Assembly: GCF_030389965.1 (NCBI RefSeq)
Contig: NZ_CP128401.1
Span: 62,001-126,000 of the forward strand
Reading direction: 5' to 3'
Length of the DNA stretch: 64,000 bases
Source: Candidatus Chlorohelix allophototropha
GTDB taxonomy: Bacteria > Chloroflexota > Chloroflexia > Chloroheliales > Chloroheliaceae
Shown here: positions 35,271 through 43,909 of the stretch, piece after piece
Layout: each line of letters opens with the position of its first letter
Position numbering within the stretch: the stretch's first letter is position 1
Translations under genes and position numbers: made by a program
The notes under the pieces: model-generated
Database searches by the model: none
The model's input: the letters and a program-made list of their open reading frames with translations, nothing else
Told to the model about the DNA's origin: nothing

Positions 35271-36548
35271 ATGAGTAAGCCAAATAGTGAGGTAATGGCG
35301 ATAATACTTGCGGGTGGCAAAAGTGAACGCCTGAGCGTATTTACTGAAAAGAGTGCCTTACCGTCGTTGCCGTTCGCCGGGAAATTCAGGATAATTGATT
35401 TTACTTTAAGTAATTGCGTTAATTCTGGGCTTGACGATATTATGCTTCTGACTCAATACCGCCCTCTTTCCCTTAATGAACATATCGGCAATGGTAAACC
35501 TTGGGACCTTGACCGCCAACACGGTGGCGTGCGAATTGTATCACCCTATCTCGGAAGGAAAGAGGGCGGTTGGGACAAAGGAACTGCCGATGCGGTTTAC
35601 CAGAACATTGAAGAATTACTGGAAGAAAATAGCGATAATGTATTGATACTGGCAGGCGACCATATTTACAAAATGGATTATAGCAAGATGCTCAATTTTC
35701 ATCTGGAAAACAAAGCAGATGCTACCATCGCCGTTATTGAAGTGCCAGCAGAAAGCGCAAGCCGTTACGGCATCATCTCCGTAAACAAAAAGGGCGAGGT
35801 TGAAGATTTCGAAGAAAAGCCGCGCCGCCCACGCAGTAACCTCGCGTCAATGGGTATTTATATCTTCAACAAAGAAGTGTTGATTTCGGTGCTTAACCGT
35901 GATGCGGGTGACCCGAACAGCCAGCACGATTTTGGTCGCAACATTATTCCGTTAATGCTCGATAATGGCAATCGGGTTATGGCTTATGCCTTTAAGGATT
36001 ACTGGCGCGATGTTGGGACAGTCCAATCTTACTGGGAAGCGCATATGGAATTGCTAGAGTCGCCACCACGCTTAGATCTATATGAGCGGGATTGGGTTAT
36101 TTACACGCGCAGTCAAGAACGCCCCCCCGCTATCGTTAGCTCCAAAGCGCATTTAGAACGCAGCCTGATTTCACATGGTTGTCAGGTACGCGGCACAGTA
36201 ATTCATAGCGTGCTTTCTCCCGGCGTAATCGTAGAAGAAGGGGCAGTAGTACGCGATTCGGTTATCATGGGTGATGCCGTTATCGGTAAAAACTCGGTGC
36301 TTGATCACGTAATTGTGGACAGCGAAGCGGTTATAGGCGCAAACAGTTTGATAGGCTACGGCGAAGATAATACGCAAAATAAGCTGGAACCTCGCAACCT
36401 ACATACCGGCATCACTGTAATCGGAAGTCGGGCGCATCTGCCGGAAGGCGTTAAAATCGGACGTAATTGTAAAGTTGGGCACGATCTCAGACCTGAAAAC
36501 TTTGGTCAGTTGGAATTACCTAGCGGTGGAACCATAGAAGCCAGATAG
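35271..36548 (+). CDS. glgC: Glucose-1-phosphate adenylyltransferase-like protein (GlgC family)
   Basis: 425 residues: nucleotidyltransferase domain followed by a left-handed beta-helix. Family motifs include FRIIDFTLSNCVNSG, GTADAVYQN, ILAGDHIYKMDY and MGIYIFNKEVL. GlgC makes ADP-glucose from ATP and glucose 1-phosphate for glycogen. The N-terminal signature is odd: LAGGKSERL replaces the usual GGxGxRL, and SALPSLPF replaces RAKPAVPF, so a glycine and the Lys of the KP motif are missing. It may be a regulatory subunit or an altered enzyme. GGAGG lies ten bases before the ATG. An L,D-transpeptidase follows within 6 bp. Confidence 0.78.
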   Translation: MSKPNSEVMAIILAGGKSERLSVFTEKSALPSLPFAGKFRIIDFTLSNCVNSGLDDIMLLTQYRPLSLNEHIGNGKPWDLDRQHGGVRIVSPYLGRKEGGWDKGTADAVYQNIEELLEENSDNVLILAGDHIYKMDYSKMLNFHLENKADATIAVIEVPAESASRYGIISVNKKGEVEDFEEKPRRPRSNLASMGIYIFNKEVLISVLNRDAGDPNSQHDFGRNIIPLMLDNGNRVMAYAFKDYWRDVGTVQSYWEAHMELLESPPRLDLYERDWVIYTRSQERPPAIVSSKAHLERSLISHGCQVRGTVIHSVLSPGVIVEEGAVVRDSVIMGDAVIGKNSVLDHVIVDSEAVIGANSLIGYGEDNTQNKLEPRNLHTGITVIGSRAHLPEGVKIGRNCKVGHDLRPENFGQLELPSGGTIEAR

Positions 36549-36553
36549 AGTTG

Positions 36554-37327
36554 ATGAAGAAATTAGTTTTCTCTCTGTTTACAGGACTTCTGGTTCTGGG
36601 CGGTGTGATTTTTCTGGGTTGGATACAAGTTAATGAAAGTCGCGCACTTGCACCTAGTACGCAGGTTTCAGCTACTACACCCGTATTGCTGAAACCTACG
36701 CTTGTTGTTTCCACAACTACTGATAGCCCTGAAACTCAACCACCGACTCCTGAAGCCACACCAACCACAATTGCGCTCGCGACACCTGAAACCACGCCAA
36801 CGCCTGAGCTAAATTCTGCGCCTACCCCTTTAACTACTACCGAACCGACTCCTGTTGAAGATATTGTAACGCAGGGATTGGTAGCTACGCCACCCGTTGA
36901 GGGTAAATGGATAGACCTAAACCTGACAGACGGCACAACTCGTTTATTGAACGGTCGGGAATTGGTCAAGGCTTTGCCAAGTGCATGGGGTGAAGGTGAA
37001 CCGGGCACAGCTACCGACTTTTACGCCACTGTGCCGGGTACTTACACCATTTATAGCCGCTCTGACACATTCTGGTACGATTATAACTACTCTATGCTGT
37101 GGATTTATGGTTTTATTGGGTTCGATCCTGAACGCGCTAACGGCTTTCACTCCTTCCTCTATAATAATAATGGTAATGTGGTAGATAGTAGGCTCGGACC
37201 TGTTTCGCATGGCTGTGTAAGAGTAGAGGATTGGCGCGCAGTATATGACTTCTCAGAATACGGAATGACTGTAATTGTGCACGGCAAACCTCCTAGAATC
37301 ATTCCCCGACTAGTGTCACCAAATTAA
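36554..37327 (+). CDS. L,D-transpeptidase (YkuD) with Thr/Pro-rich linker
   Basis: About 257 residues. A signal anchor (LVFSLFTGLLVLGGVIFLGW) is followed by a Thr/Pro/Ala-rich stalk of about 80 residues and a YkuD catalytic domain with FHSFLYN and the active-site GPVSHGCVRVED. It cross-links peptidoglycan peptides (3-3 bonds) or attaches proteins outside the membrane. A YkuD protein implies meso-DAP or similar peptidoglycan. ATG 36554 is used rather than the TTG just before it. Confidence 0.88.
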   Translation: MKKLVFSLFTGLLVLGGVIFLGWIQVNESRALAPSTQVSATTPVLLKPTLVVSTTTDSPETQPPTPEATPTTIALATPETTPTPELNSAPTPLTTTEPTPVEDIVTQGLVATPPVEGKWIDLNLTDGTTRLLNGRELVKALPSAWGEGEPGTATDFYATVPGTYTIYSRSDTFWYDYNYSMLWIYGFIGFDPERANGFHSFLYNNNGNVVDSRLGPVSHGCVRVEDWRAVYDFSEYGMTVIVHGKPPRIIPRLVSPN

Positions 37328-37350
37328 ATGTGTGGAAAAGTCCTTAAAGT

Positions 37351-37379
37351 TTGGCGCAGGTGTTGAAGCGTGGTATAAT
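37351..37379 (+). promoter_or_regulatory. Promoter of secF
   Basis: TTGGCG (37351-37356), 17-bp spacer ending TGG, TATAAT (37374-37379). The ATG is about 55 bp further. Confidence 0.65.
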
Positions 37380-37434
37380 TTATCCCGTTTAATGGCTGAT
37401 AGTCTGACAAAATAAACTCTCACGGAAAGAAGAA

Positions 37435-38457
37435 ATGCCTAATCTTGTAAATAAGCGTGGTTGGTTTTACCTCTTATCTCTCGCGTTGGTGCTACCGGGG
37501 CTTATAGCCATCCTGTTAGGCGGTTTGCGCTTCGGGATAGACTTCACAGGGGGTTCTACATGGGATCTCTATTTTACTAATACCCCTACCAGCGCCGAAG
37601 TTGAAAAAGTTATTGTAACCGCCGAAAACGATTATTTAAGCCAACTTCGCAACAAGCAACCGCGTAGCGAGGCAGAAAATAAATTGCTGACGCAACGAGA
37701 CGGTCAGGCTTTTACAGCCATTGCTACCCCAAGCGATACCGGCTTGATAATCCTACGTACCAGTGAAATTTCCGGTAATACCGATGAACGCAACCTGTTA
37801 GATAATGCCCTTAAAACCGCTTATCCTAATAATTACATACCCGGTCGTACCAGTATTCTAACGGTAGGCTCGGTGGTAGCAAGCGAAATCGGGGTGCGCA
37901 CCTTCTTAGCAATCGCCTTGATTTCACTGGCAACCTTGGCTTATCTGGCGTGGAGCTTCCGAAATGTAAAAAAACCATTGCGGTATGCCGCCTCAACAGT
38001 GGGTGCAATGGTGTACAACGTTTTGCTGGTAATCGGAATCTTTGCAGTGCTCGGCGCATTTTTCCGGGTAGAAATTGACTCGCTCTTTATCACTGCCTTA
38101 CTGACGGTGGTAGGTTTCTCAAACCATGACACAATCGTGGTGTTTGACCGGATTCGGGAAAACGAATTGCGCAATCCCGGTGAATCGATGGACAGTGTGG
38201 TTAATTACAGTTTGTGGCAAACTCTTGCACGTTCGATTAACACAAACCTGACCATCATTTTCCCGCTCATTGCTCTTTACCTTTTTGGTGGTCCCAGTAT
38301 TCGGACGTTTGTGCTGGCTTTGATGATTGGTATGATCAGTGTCACTTACTCTTCGATTTTTAACGCCAGTATGTTCCTAGTTTCGTGGGAGAAAAACGAC
38401 ATAGGGCGGTTCTTGGGTCGTAAGAATATAAGAACTACAAGCGCGGCTGCCAGATAA
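37435..38457 (+). CDS. secF: Protein translocase subunit SecF
   Basis: 340 residues with six membrane segments, the first periplasmic loop after FGIDFTGGS, and the conserved VVGFSNHDTIVVFDRIREN. Together with SecD it uses the proton-motive force to help proteins leave the Sec channel. SecD is not next to it in this window, although the two are usually adjacent or fused. The gene is a single transcription unit with its own promoter and terminator. Confidence 0.95.
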   Translation: MPNLVNKRGWFYLLSLALVLPGLIAILLGGLRFGIDFTGGSTWDLYFTNTPTSAEVEKVIVTAENDYLSQLRNKQPRSEAENKLLTQRDGQAFTAIATPSDTGLIILRTSEISGNTDERNLLDNALKTAYPNNYIPGRTSILTVGSVVASEIGVRTFLAIALISLATLAYLAWSFRNVKKPLRYAASTVGAMVYNVLLVIGIFAVLGAFFRVEIDSLFITALLTVVGFSNHDTIVVFDRIRENELRNPGESMDSVVNYSLWQTLARSINTNLTIIFPLIALYLFGGPSIRTFVLALMIGMISVTYSSIFNASMFLVSWEKNDIGRFLGRKNIRTTSAAAR

Positions 38458-38468
38458 GAAAATGCTAC

Positions 38469-38501
38469 GCGGGGACGATATAAGTGCGTCCCTGCTTTTT
38501 T
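38469..38501 (+). terminator. Rho-independent terminator behind secF
   Basis: Stem GCGGGGACG / CGTCCCTGC with one G-U pair and a 9-base loop, then TTTTTTG. Confidence 0.85.
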
Positions 38502-38513
38502 GTTTCTAACGCT

Positions 38514-39278
38514 ATGTACCGTATAATTCACTACCGGGATCTTCTTACCGACCTTACCCTGCGACAGGTAAAAATTCATTATCGCCGCAGCATACTCGGT
38601 ATTTTATGGTCGTTACTTAACCCGCTGCTTACGCTGGTAGTTTTTAGCTTTGTCTTTCAACAGGTCGTACCGCTAAATATCAAACATTACTCCGCTTATG
38701 TTTTTTGTGGTTTACTCGCCTGGAACTGGTTTAGCAGCAGCATCAATATGGCAGCTTATACCATAACATTTAACCGTGAATTAGTACGCCGCCCCGAATT
38801 TAACACGGAAATACTGGTTGCCGTGAATGTCGCCAGTAACATGGTTAGCTATCTGCTGGCGCTCCCAATACTGTTAGGTCTATTACTCTTAGATGGGCTA
38901 TATCCGGGCTGGAATTACCTCTTTTTGCCCCTTATCCTGCTGATTCAATTCATGTTCACGTTTGGACTCTCCCTTATCATCTCCGCGCTTAACGTCTATT
39001 ATCGTGATATTGGTCATCTCGTTTCAGCGGTAATAGTTATCTGGTTTTATGTAACGCCCGTGTTTTATCGGGTTGGCGATACAAAACGCGGGTATGAATG
39101 GGTCTTCAATATTAACCCTATGGCGCTGATTCTTGATATGTATCGCAATATATTCGTAAATGCCGAGATACCCGATGTTATGAATTTAGGTATTGTCAGT
39201 GTGGTATCCATTTTGATGTTATTGATCGGATACCTGATTTTTAGTCGATTGAAGCATAACTTTGTGGATGAACTTTAA
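38514..39278 (+). CDS. Polysaccharide ABC exporter, permease subunit (TagG/Wzm-like)
   Basis: 254 residues with six membrane segments and the ABC2_membrane pattern RRSILGILWSLLNPLLTL near the start. With the ATPase three bases downstream it exports lipid-linked polysaccharide or teichoic-acid-like polymer. ATG 38514 (MYRIIHYRD) is the family start; the frame is open upstream but runs through the secF terminator. Confidence 0.92.
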   Translation: MYRIIHYRDLLTDLTLRQVKIHYRRSILGILWSLLNPLLTLVVFSFVFQQVVPLNIKHYSAYVFCGLLAWNWFSSSINMAAYTITFNRELVRRPEFNTEILVAVNVASNMVSYLLALPILLGLLLLDGLYPGWNYLFLPLILLIQFMFTFGLSLIISALNVYYRDIGHLVSAVIVIWFYVTPVFYRVGDTKRGYEWVFNINPMALILDMYRNIFVNAEIPDVMNLGIVSVVSILMLLIGYLIFSRLKHNFVDEL

Positions 39279-39280
39279 AT

Positions 39281-40510
39281 ATGGATCCGCAAAATGTCAT
39301 CGAAATAGTGGGTCTTAAAAAGTGCTACACCCGCAAAGAAGGAAACAGCGGGTTGAAAGACTTGCTGGTGCGCCTGCGAGGTAGAACCAAGACTGAAGAA
39401 TACTGGGCTTTGCAGGGAATCGACCTGACCGTAAAAAGAGGCGCTACGCTTGGTATTATCGGCAATAACGGCGCGGGCAAAAGCACCCTCCTGAGAATGA
39501 TTTGCGGACTGGGGCGACCCACCAAAGGTTCGGTAAAACGGCGTGGAAACCTTGCCAGCCTACTAGAACTGGGGTCAGGTTTTAGCCCTGAGTTTACCGG
39601 GCGCGAAAATGTTATGACTATCTTGATGCTTTCAGGGCTAACCCGGAAGGATGCCCTGAAACGCTTACCTGAAATAGTGGAATTCAGCGAGATTTCGGAT
39701 TTTATTGATGTGCCTGTTCGCACCTATTCCAGCGGTATGTGGCTGAGATTGGCTTTTTCTGCTGCCATTTGTATTGATCCAGATTTGATTGTGGTGGATG
39801 AAGTGCTGGCGGTGGGCGATTTGCGTTTCAAAAAGAAGTGCCTTGAACGCATGCTCAAAATGAAAGAAACCGGAAAAACAATTATACTGGTATCGCACTC
39901 AATGGATCAGATTGAAACGCTGTGCGATCAGGTACTTTGGCTTGAAAACGGGCGTATTCGTGAGCATGGCAGGTCTGCCGAAGTAGTAGAAAGTTATAAG
40001 AATCGGGCTTTCACTGCCACCGTGGCACCGGAAAAGGTAGCCGTAGTAGGTTCTGGTCCTGTAGCACAATTTCGGGAGGGTGTATCGGAAATAGAGCTTA
40101 AGCGGGTATGGCTTTCGAATGAGCAGCGCCAACCGATAGATGCTATTTCGCCTAGCGACCCGCTGAATGTGCATATTGAATACAGCCCAAACGGACTGAT
40201 TGCAGAACCTAACTTTTTGGTAGGGCTTTATCGAGAAGATGGAATCAAACTATATGAAACTTCTACAGAAGCGGACAATGTTTCTGTAGGGGATATAGCA
40301 ACTGATGGTAGTATTACACTGACTTTTAGTGAATTACCACTCTTAGAAGGTCATTATTATTTGGATGTGGGTATTTTTGAGCAGAACTGGAACCGCTCTT
40401 ATGTGTACACAAGCCGGATTAGCGCATTTCACGTAATCGGGCATACACCCGGCAAAGGTGTGTTCCAGCCTCCTCACCGCTGGGAAGCTAATAAAGGGGA
40501 TGAGAGATGA
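39281..40510 (+). CDS. Polysaccharide ABC exporter, ATPase with C-terminal Wzt-like domain
   Basis: 409 residues. ATPase domain with Walker A GNNGAGKST, signature YSSGMWLRL and Walker B IVVDEVLAVGD. The last ~150 residues form a beta-rich Wzt_C-like domain, which in Wzt proteins recognises the polymer's non-reducing end. This suggests a substrate-selective exporter rather than a simple TagH. It overlaps the purB start by four bases. Confidence 0.93.
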   Translation: MDPQNVIEIVGLKKCYTRKEGNSGLKDLLVRLRGRTKTEEYWALQGIDLTVKRGATLGIIGNNGAGKSTLLRMICGLGRPTKGSVKRRGNLASLLELGSGFSPEFTGRENVMTILMLSGLTRKDALKRLPEIVEFSEISDFIDVPVRTYSSGMWLRLAFSAAICIDPDLIVVDEVLAVGDLRFKKKCLERMLKMKETGKTIILVSHSMDQIETLCDQVLWLENGRIREHGRSAEVVESYKNRAFTATVAPEKVAVVGSGPVAQFREGVSEIELKRVWLSNEQRQPIDAISPSDPLNVHIEYSPNGLIAEPNFLVGLYREDGIKLYETSTEADNVSVGDIATDGSITLTFSELPLLEGHYYLDVGIFEQNWNRSYVYTSRISAFHVIGHTPGKGVFQPPHRWEANKGDER

Positions 40511-41802
40511 TTGAACGTTATACACGCCCCGAAATGGGACGTATCTGGTCTGAGCAAAACCGAATTAATAAGTGGCTTGAAGTTGAAATTGCTGTGTGTG
40601 AAGCATGGGCAGTGCGGGGAGTGATTCCCGAAGAAGATATAACTGCTATTCGCAAAGCAACCGTTAGCTTGGAGCGTATGCTGGAAATTGAAAAAGAAAC
40701 CGATCATGATGTCATAGCTTTCTTGCGCGCTACTGGCGAAACAGTCGGGGAAGCTGCCCGCTTTATACATCTTGGACTGACCAGCACCGATGTAGTGGAT
40801 ACAGCCCTATCATTACAAGTAAAAGAGGCTGGCGCATTATTACGGCAGGATGTAGTTGAGCTTACCGAAGCAATCACCCGACGCGCCCTTGAGCATCGCA
40901 ATACCATAATGATTGGGCGCACTCACGGCATGCACGCCGAACCGACCACCTTTGGCTATAAACTGGCGATATGGGTAGATGAGATGCGCCGCCACCTCGA
41001 ACGCCTTGATGCGGCTTGCGATACTATGGCGGTAGGCAAACTTTCGGGCGCAGTTGGTACGCACGCCAATATACCACCGGATATTGAAGCGGATGTATGC
41101 AAATTGCTAGGGCTGTCCACCGCGGCGGTTTCCACCCAAACCTTGCAACGTGACCGACATGCCGATTTTATTACTACTCTGGCGTTAATCGGGGCATCGC
41201 TTGAGAAATTCTCAACCGAAATTCGCCACCTGCAACGTACCGAAGTGCGCGAAGTGGAAGAACCCTTCCACGAAAAACAGCAAGGTAGTTCGGCTATGCC
41301 CCACAAACGCAACCCGCACCGCTCTGAGCGAATTGCCGGATTTGCCCGTATGTTGCGAGGGCACGCCATCACTGCTTTGGAAAATGTGGCGCTCTGGCAC
41401 GAACGCGACATCAGTCACAGTTCTACCGAGCGGGTTATCTTCCCCGATGCCTGCATTTTGCTGGATTACGCGCTGGCAGAAATGACCGAGATTATCGGCA
41501 AACTGGTAGTATTCCCTCAGCAAATGCTCTACAACCTTGAGAGTAGCGGCGGGTTAACCTTTTCGCAACAGGTATTGCTTAAACTGGTAGAGAAAGGGCT
41601 TGGCAGACAAGAAGCTTACAAACTGGTGCAAAAGCATGCTATGAAAGCTTGGAGGGAACGCGGCAGCTTTATCGAGAATCTAAGAAGTGACCCTGAAATC
41701 ACTACCCGACTTTCAGATGAGGAGATACAGGGCGTTTTCGATTATGCCTATCACTTGAAATATATTGATGTAGCCTTCGAGCGGCTTGATCTAAAGAATT
41801 AG
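40507..41802 (+). CDS. purB: Adenylosuccinate lyase
   Basis: 431 residues of the fumarase/aspartase superfamily: TSTDVVDTA, IGRTHGMHAEPTTFG with the catalytic His, and the flexible signature GSSAMPHKRNPH with the catalytic Ser. It acts twice in purine synthesis, releasing fumarate from SAICAR and from adenylosuccinate. ATGA overlap with the exporter ATPase gene means translational coupling despite unrelated roles. A palindromic terminator follows. Confidence 0.96.
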   Translation: MIERYTRPEMGRIWSEQNRINKWLEVEIAVCEAWAVRGVIPEEDITAIRKATVSLERMLEIEKETDHDVIAFLRATGETVGEAARFIHLGLTSTDVVDTALSLQVKEAGALLRQDVVELTEAITRRALEHRNTIMIGRTHGMHAEPTTFGYKLAIWVDEMRRHLERLDAACDTMAVGKLSGAVGTHANIPPDIEADVCKLLGLSTAAVSTQTLQRDRHADFITTLALIGASLEKFSTEIRHLQRTEVREVEEPFHEKQQGSSAMPHKRNPHRSERIAGFARMLRGHAITALENVALWHERDISHSSTERVIFPDACILLDYALAEMTEIIGKLVVFPQQMLYNLESSGGLTFSQQVLLKLVEKGLGRQEAYKLVQKHAMKAWRERGSFIENLRSDPEITTRLSDEEIQGVFDYAYHLKYIDVAFERLDLKN

Positions 41803-41820
41803 CTGGTTTTTCGCTTCAGA

Positions 41821-41841
41821 CAAGGGGTTTAAAACCCCTTG
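41821..41841. terminator. Bidirectional palindromic terminator
   Basis: CAAGGGGTTT A AAACCCCTTG, a perfect palindrome between the converging purB and SUKH genes. Confidence 0.7.
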
Positions 41842-41850
41842 CCGCCATTT

Positions 41851-41881
41851 CTTTTATTCTTCGTTAGCGACTCGTCTCCAG
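41851..41881. repeat. 31-bp direct repeat, left copy
   Basis: Identical to 42410-42440; both start CTTTTATTCTTCGTTAGCGA. It covers the last codons (LETSR, stop) of the SUKH gene. A weaker match (CCTTGCC-CC) extends about ten bases to the left in both copies. Confidence 0.9.
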
Positions 41882-42316
41882 TAAGTCTTCTTCTGTTAAT
41901 GAATTGATAAATTCTTCAAAAGTATTAGCGATAAGATAGACATTTTCGTAACTATCCACGCTGCTCTTATCCAGTTCCCCTTCATGATCCCAATAATATA
42001 CTTTTCCGGCATCGACTCCCTTAAAGGAAATACATATCAAATTTCCTCCCGGATCAGCTGCTATTGTTAGAAAATTTGAGGGGACTCTATCCTCATAAGT
42101 TCTCATTTTTTTTCTAATATCATATACGCTACTCTTGTCAATACAAAAGAACCAATGAATAGAACCTCGTGGAGTTAATAGCTCCTCTGTAAGCGGAAAA
42201 CTACTTTGCAGGGGATGCCCACCATTATGCTCCAATAAGAAAGCGCAATAAGAATCAGGAAATTGAACCCCCAATTCCTTTTCCGCTTGTTGAATAGCGG
42301 ACACAGTCAACTGCAA
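41864..42316 (-). CDS. SUKH-superfamily protein (SMI1/KNR4), possible immunity protein
   Basis: 150 residues as read from TTG 42316. SMI1/KNR4 features are EKELGVQFPDSYCAFLLEHNGG and the later FLTIAADPGGNLICISF with an acidic C-terminus. Bacterial members often protect against contact-dependent or polymorphic toxins; no toxin gene is adjacent. The frame extends upstream without an ATG to an AAGGAG site, where an ATA at 42346 has ideal spacing. The gene ends in the same LETSR as its upstream neighbour because both 3' ends are copies of the 31-bp repeat. Confidence 0.8.
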   Translation of the reverse strand: MQLTVSAIQQAEKELGVQFPDSYCAFLLEHNGGHPLQSSFPLTEELLTPRGSIHWFFCIDKSSVYDIRKKMRTYEDRVPSNFLTIAADPGGNLICISFKGVDAGKVYYWDHEGELDKSSVDSYENVYLIANTFEEFINSLTEEDLLETSR

Positions 42317-42409
42317 GCTTGACTTTTTAATGAGTAGTTTCTGTATGACATTCTCCTTAAAATTCTAGGGGGTAAACAGTTTTTGGTGAGTCGTCCTTGC
42401 CACCGCAGC

Positions 42410-42440
42410 CTTTTATTCTTCGTTAGCGACTCGTCTCCAG
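42410..42440. repeat. 31-bp direct repeat, right copy
   Basis: Identical to 41851-41881 and covering the last codons (LETSR, stop) of the GAF protein gene. The 559-bp unit between the starts of the two copies contains only the SUKH gene. Confidence 0.9.
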
Positions 42441-43847
42441 CGTATTGATACCGGGCGCGGATTCCACCATATTAATTTCCATTATCTGCTGATATGCTCT
42501 GATTCGCTGGCTTATCTCGCGAATGGCTTTTAGCATGCACTGCATTGTTTCTTCTGAGGGGTGTTTTCTGGTTATACCAATAAGCTCAAGTTCACCTTGC
42601 AAAATCGTAAGGGGTTGGTTTATCTCATGGGCGGCGGTTCGCGCCAACGCCAGCACCGATGCCAATTTCTCCTGTTCCTTCTGGATTTCAATGTGAGAGA
42701 CCCGCACTATTGCGGCGGCTATCTGATTTCCCGCCATCTCGCAAAAGTTGAGTTGGTCTTCATTGAACTGATTAGGATTAACTCCAATCAGCCCCATTAC
42801 CCCAATCGGGGCTTTGCCATCAAATAATGGTATGACAATAGCAGAGCGCCAACTTGGGCGCGGTTCCCCGGTAGCATATTTTCTCCAAATTTTGCTCAGG
42901 TCATTTACCAATTTGCTTTTTCTGCTAGTTGAAACTTTGGAAAAGAGTATATCAGCGGGCAGAATCGCTTTTTCCCACTCTATCTTGCTTAACTTGATGT
43001 TGCTATCATAGCGATGAGTCGATACCAGCAATTCCAATTGCTGAGGGTCGTTGTCGCGAACCAGATAGACAGCCCCAGCATTAGCTTTAATCATTTCCAA
43101 AACAAGGTTCAAAGCCCGTTCCGCCGTAGGTTTTAACTCAAGTGGTCCTCGCAAACGTTTGTTGAAATCCTGAAGAGTTTCGAAATCCAAATTACGCTCT
43201 TCAAGTTCGCGATTACGGCGCTGAAGTTGTAATCTGGAATTGTATAAATCGTGATATAGCTTTGCATTACCAAGTACAGCGCTGGCAGTAGCGGAAAAAC
43301 GGGCGACTCGCTCAATTTCTTCCGGCTTCCACTCGTAAACGGAATTTTTACTGAGCCATAGCACAGAAACAACTTTGTCATTCAGCTTGATAGGAGCAAC
43401 CAGAGAAGCGACCACGTTCAATTTTTTTGCGAGGACATCCAGCTTTATATGATGCGAAATATCCGGCTCATTAATATAATCTTTGGTATAACAAATTTCG
43501 CCGCTATGGTAAGCCTGCGCTATCAAGCCCACTCCATCATTGATAAAGCGGGATTCTGGAGCTAGTTCAAACAAAAGTTGATTCTGTTCCAAACTCGCAT
43601 AATCTATATTTAGCTCAGGAGCGACTCCGATTCGGATACCATCGGTGTTAAAAAAACGTTGGGCGTACTTAAGAAGCTGGCTAATAACCTCCTCAAGGGA
43701 AAGGTTGGCGCTCAATTCCCGGCTCATATCGAGCAACATGCTTTGTTGCTGATTTATGTCAAGTAATTGACAGTATAGTTCTTCAAAGTTATCAGAATTG
43801 GTTGAGTAAGTAGTAACTGGCTCCGCCCCCTTGCCGATTGTCATCAA
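42423..43847 (-). CDS. GAF-domain signalling protein with HisKA helix but no ATPase domain
   Basis: 474 residues: two GAF domains (about 40-210 and 240-400), a coiled linker, then a histidine-kinase phosphoacceptor helix ARTAAHEINQPLTILQGELELI. The protein stops about 50 residues later, without N, G1 or G2 boxes. The product may be a phosphotransfer partner or sensor acting with another kinase, or the gene may have lost its end at the repeat boundary. The last five residues (LETSR) are shared with the SUKH gene. Confidence 0.8.
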   Translation of the reverse strand: MMTIGKGAEPVTTYSTNSDNFEELYCQLLDINQQQSMLLDMSRELSANLSLEEVISQLLKYAQRFFNTDGIRIGVAPELNIDYASLEQNQLLFELAPESRFINDGVGLIAQAYHSGEICYTKDYINEPDISHHIKLDVLAKKLNVVASLVAPIKLNDKVVSVLWLSKNSVYEWKPEEIERVARFSATASAVLGNAKLYHDLYNSRLQLQRRNRELEERNLDFETLQDFNKRLRGPLELKPTAERALNLVLEMIKANAGAVYLVRDNDPQQLELLVSTHRYDSNIKLSKIEWEKAILPADILFSKVSTSRKSKLVNDLSKIWRKYATGEPRPSWRSAIVIPLFDGKAPIGVMGLIGVNPNQFNEDQLNFCEMAGNQIAAAIVRVSHIEIQKEQEKLASVLALARTAAHEINQPLTILQGELELIGITRKHPSEETMQCMLKAIREISQRIRAYQQIMEINMVESAPGINTLETSR

Positions 43848-43909
43848 GATACCCTCGGAATTTTAGTCCGTTTAATGCAAGATACATATTATAAAGTTAT
43901 TCGTTAATA

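Noticed and set aside
41851-42440. Integron cassette (attC) explanation for the repeated SUKH unit
   Set aside because: The repeat contains GTTAGC but does not fit GTTRRRY/RYYYAAC, shows no attC-like imperfect palindrome, and no integron integrase is present.
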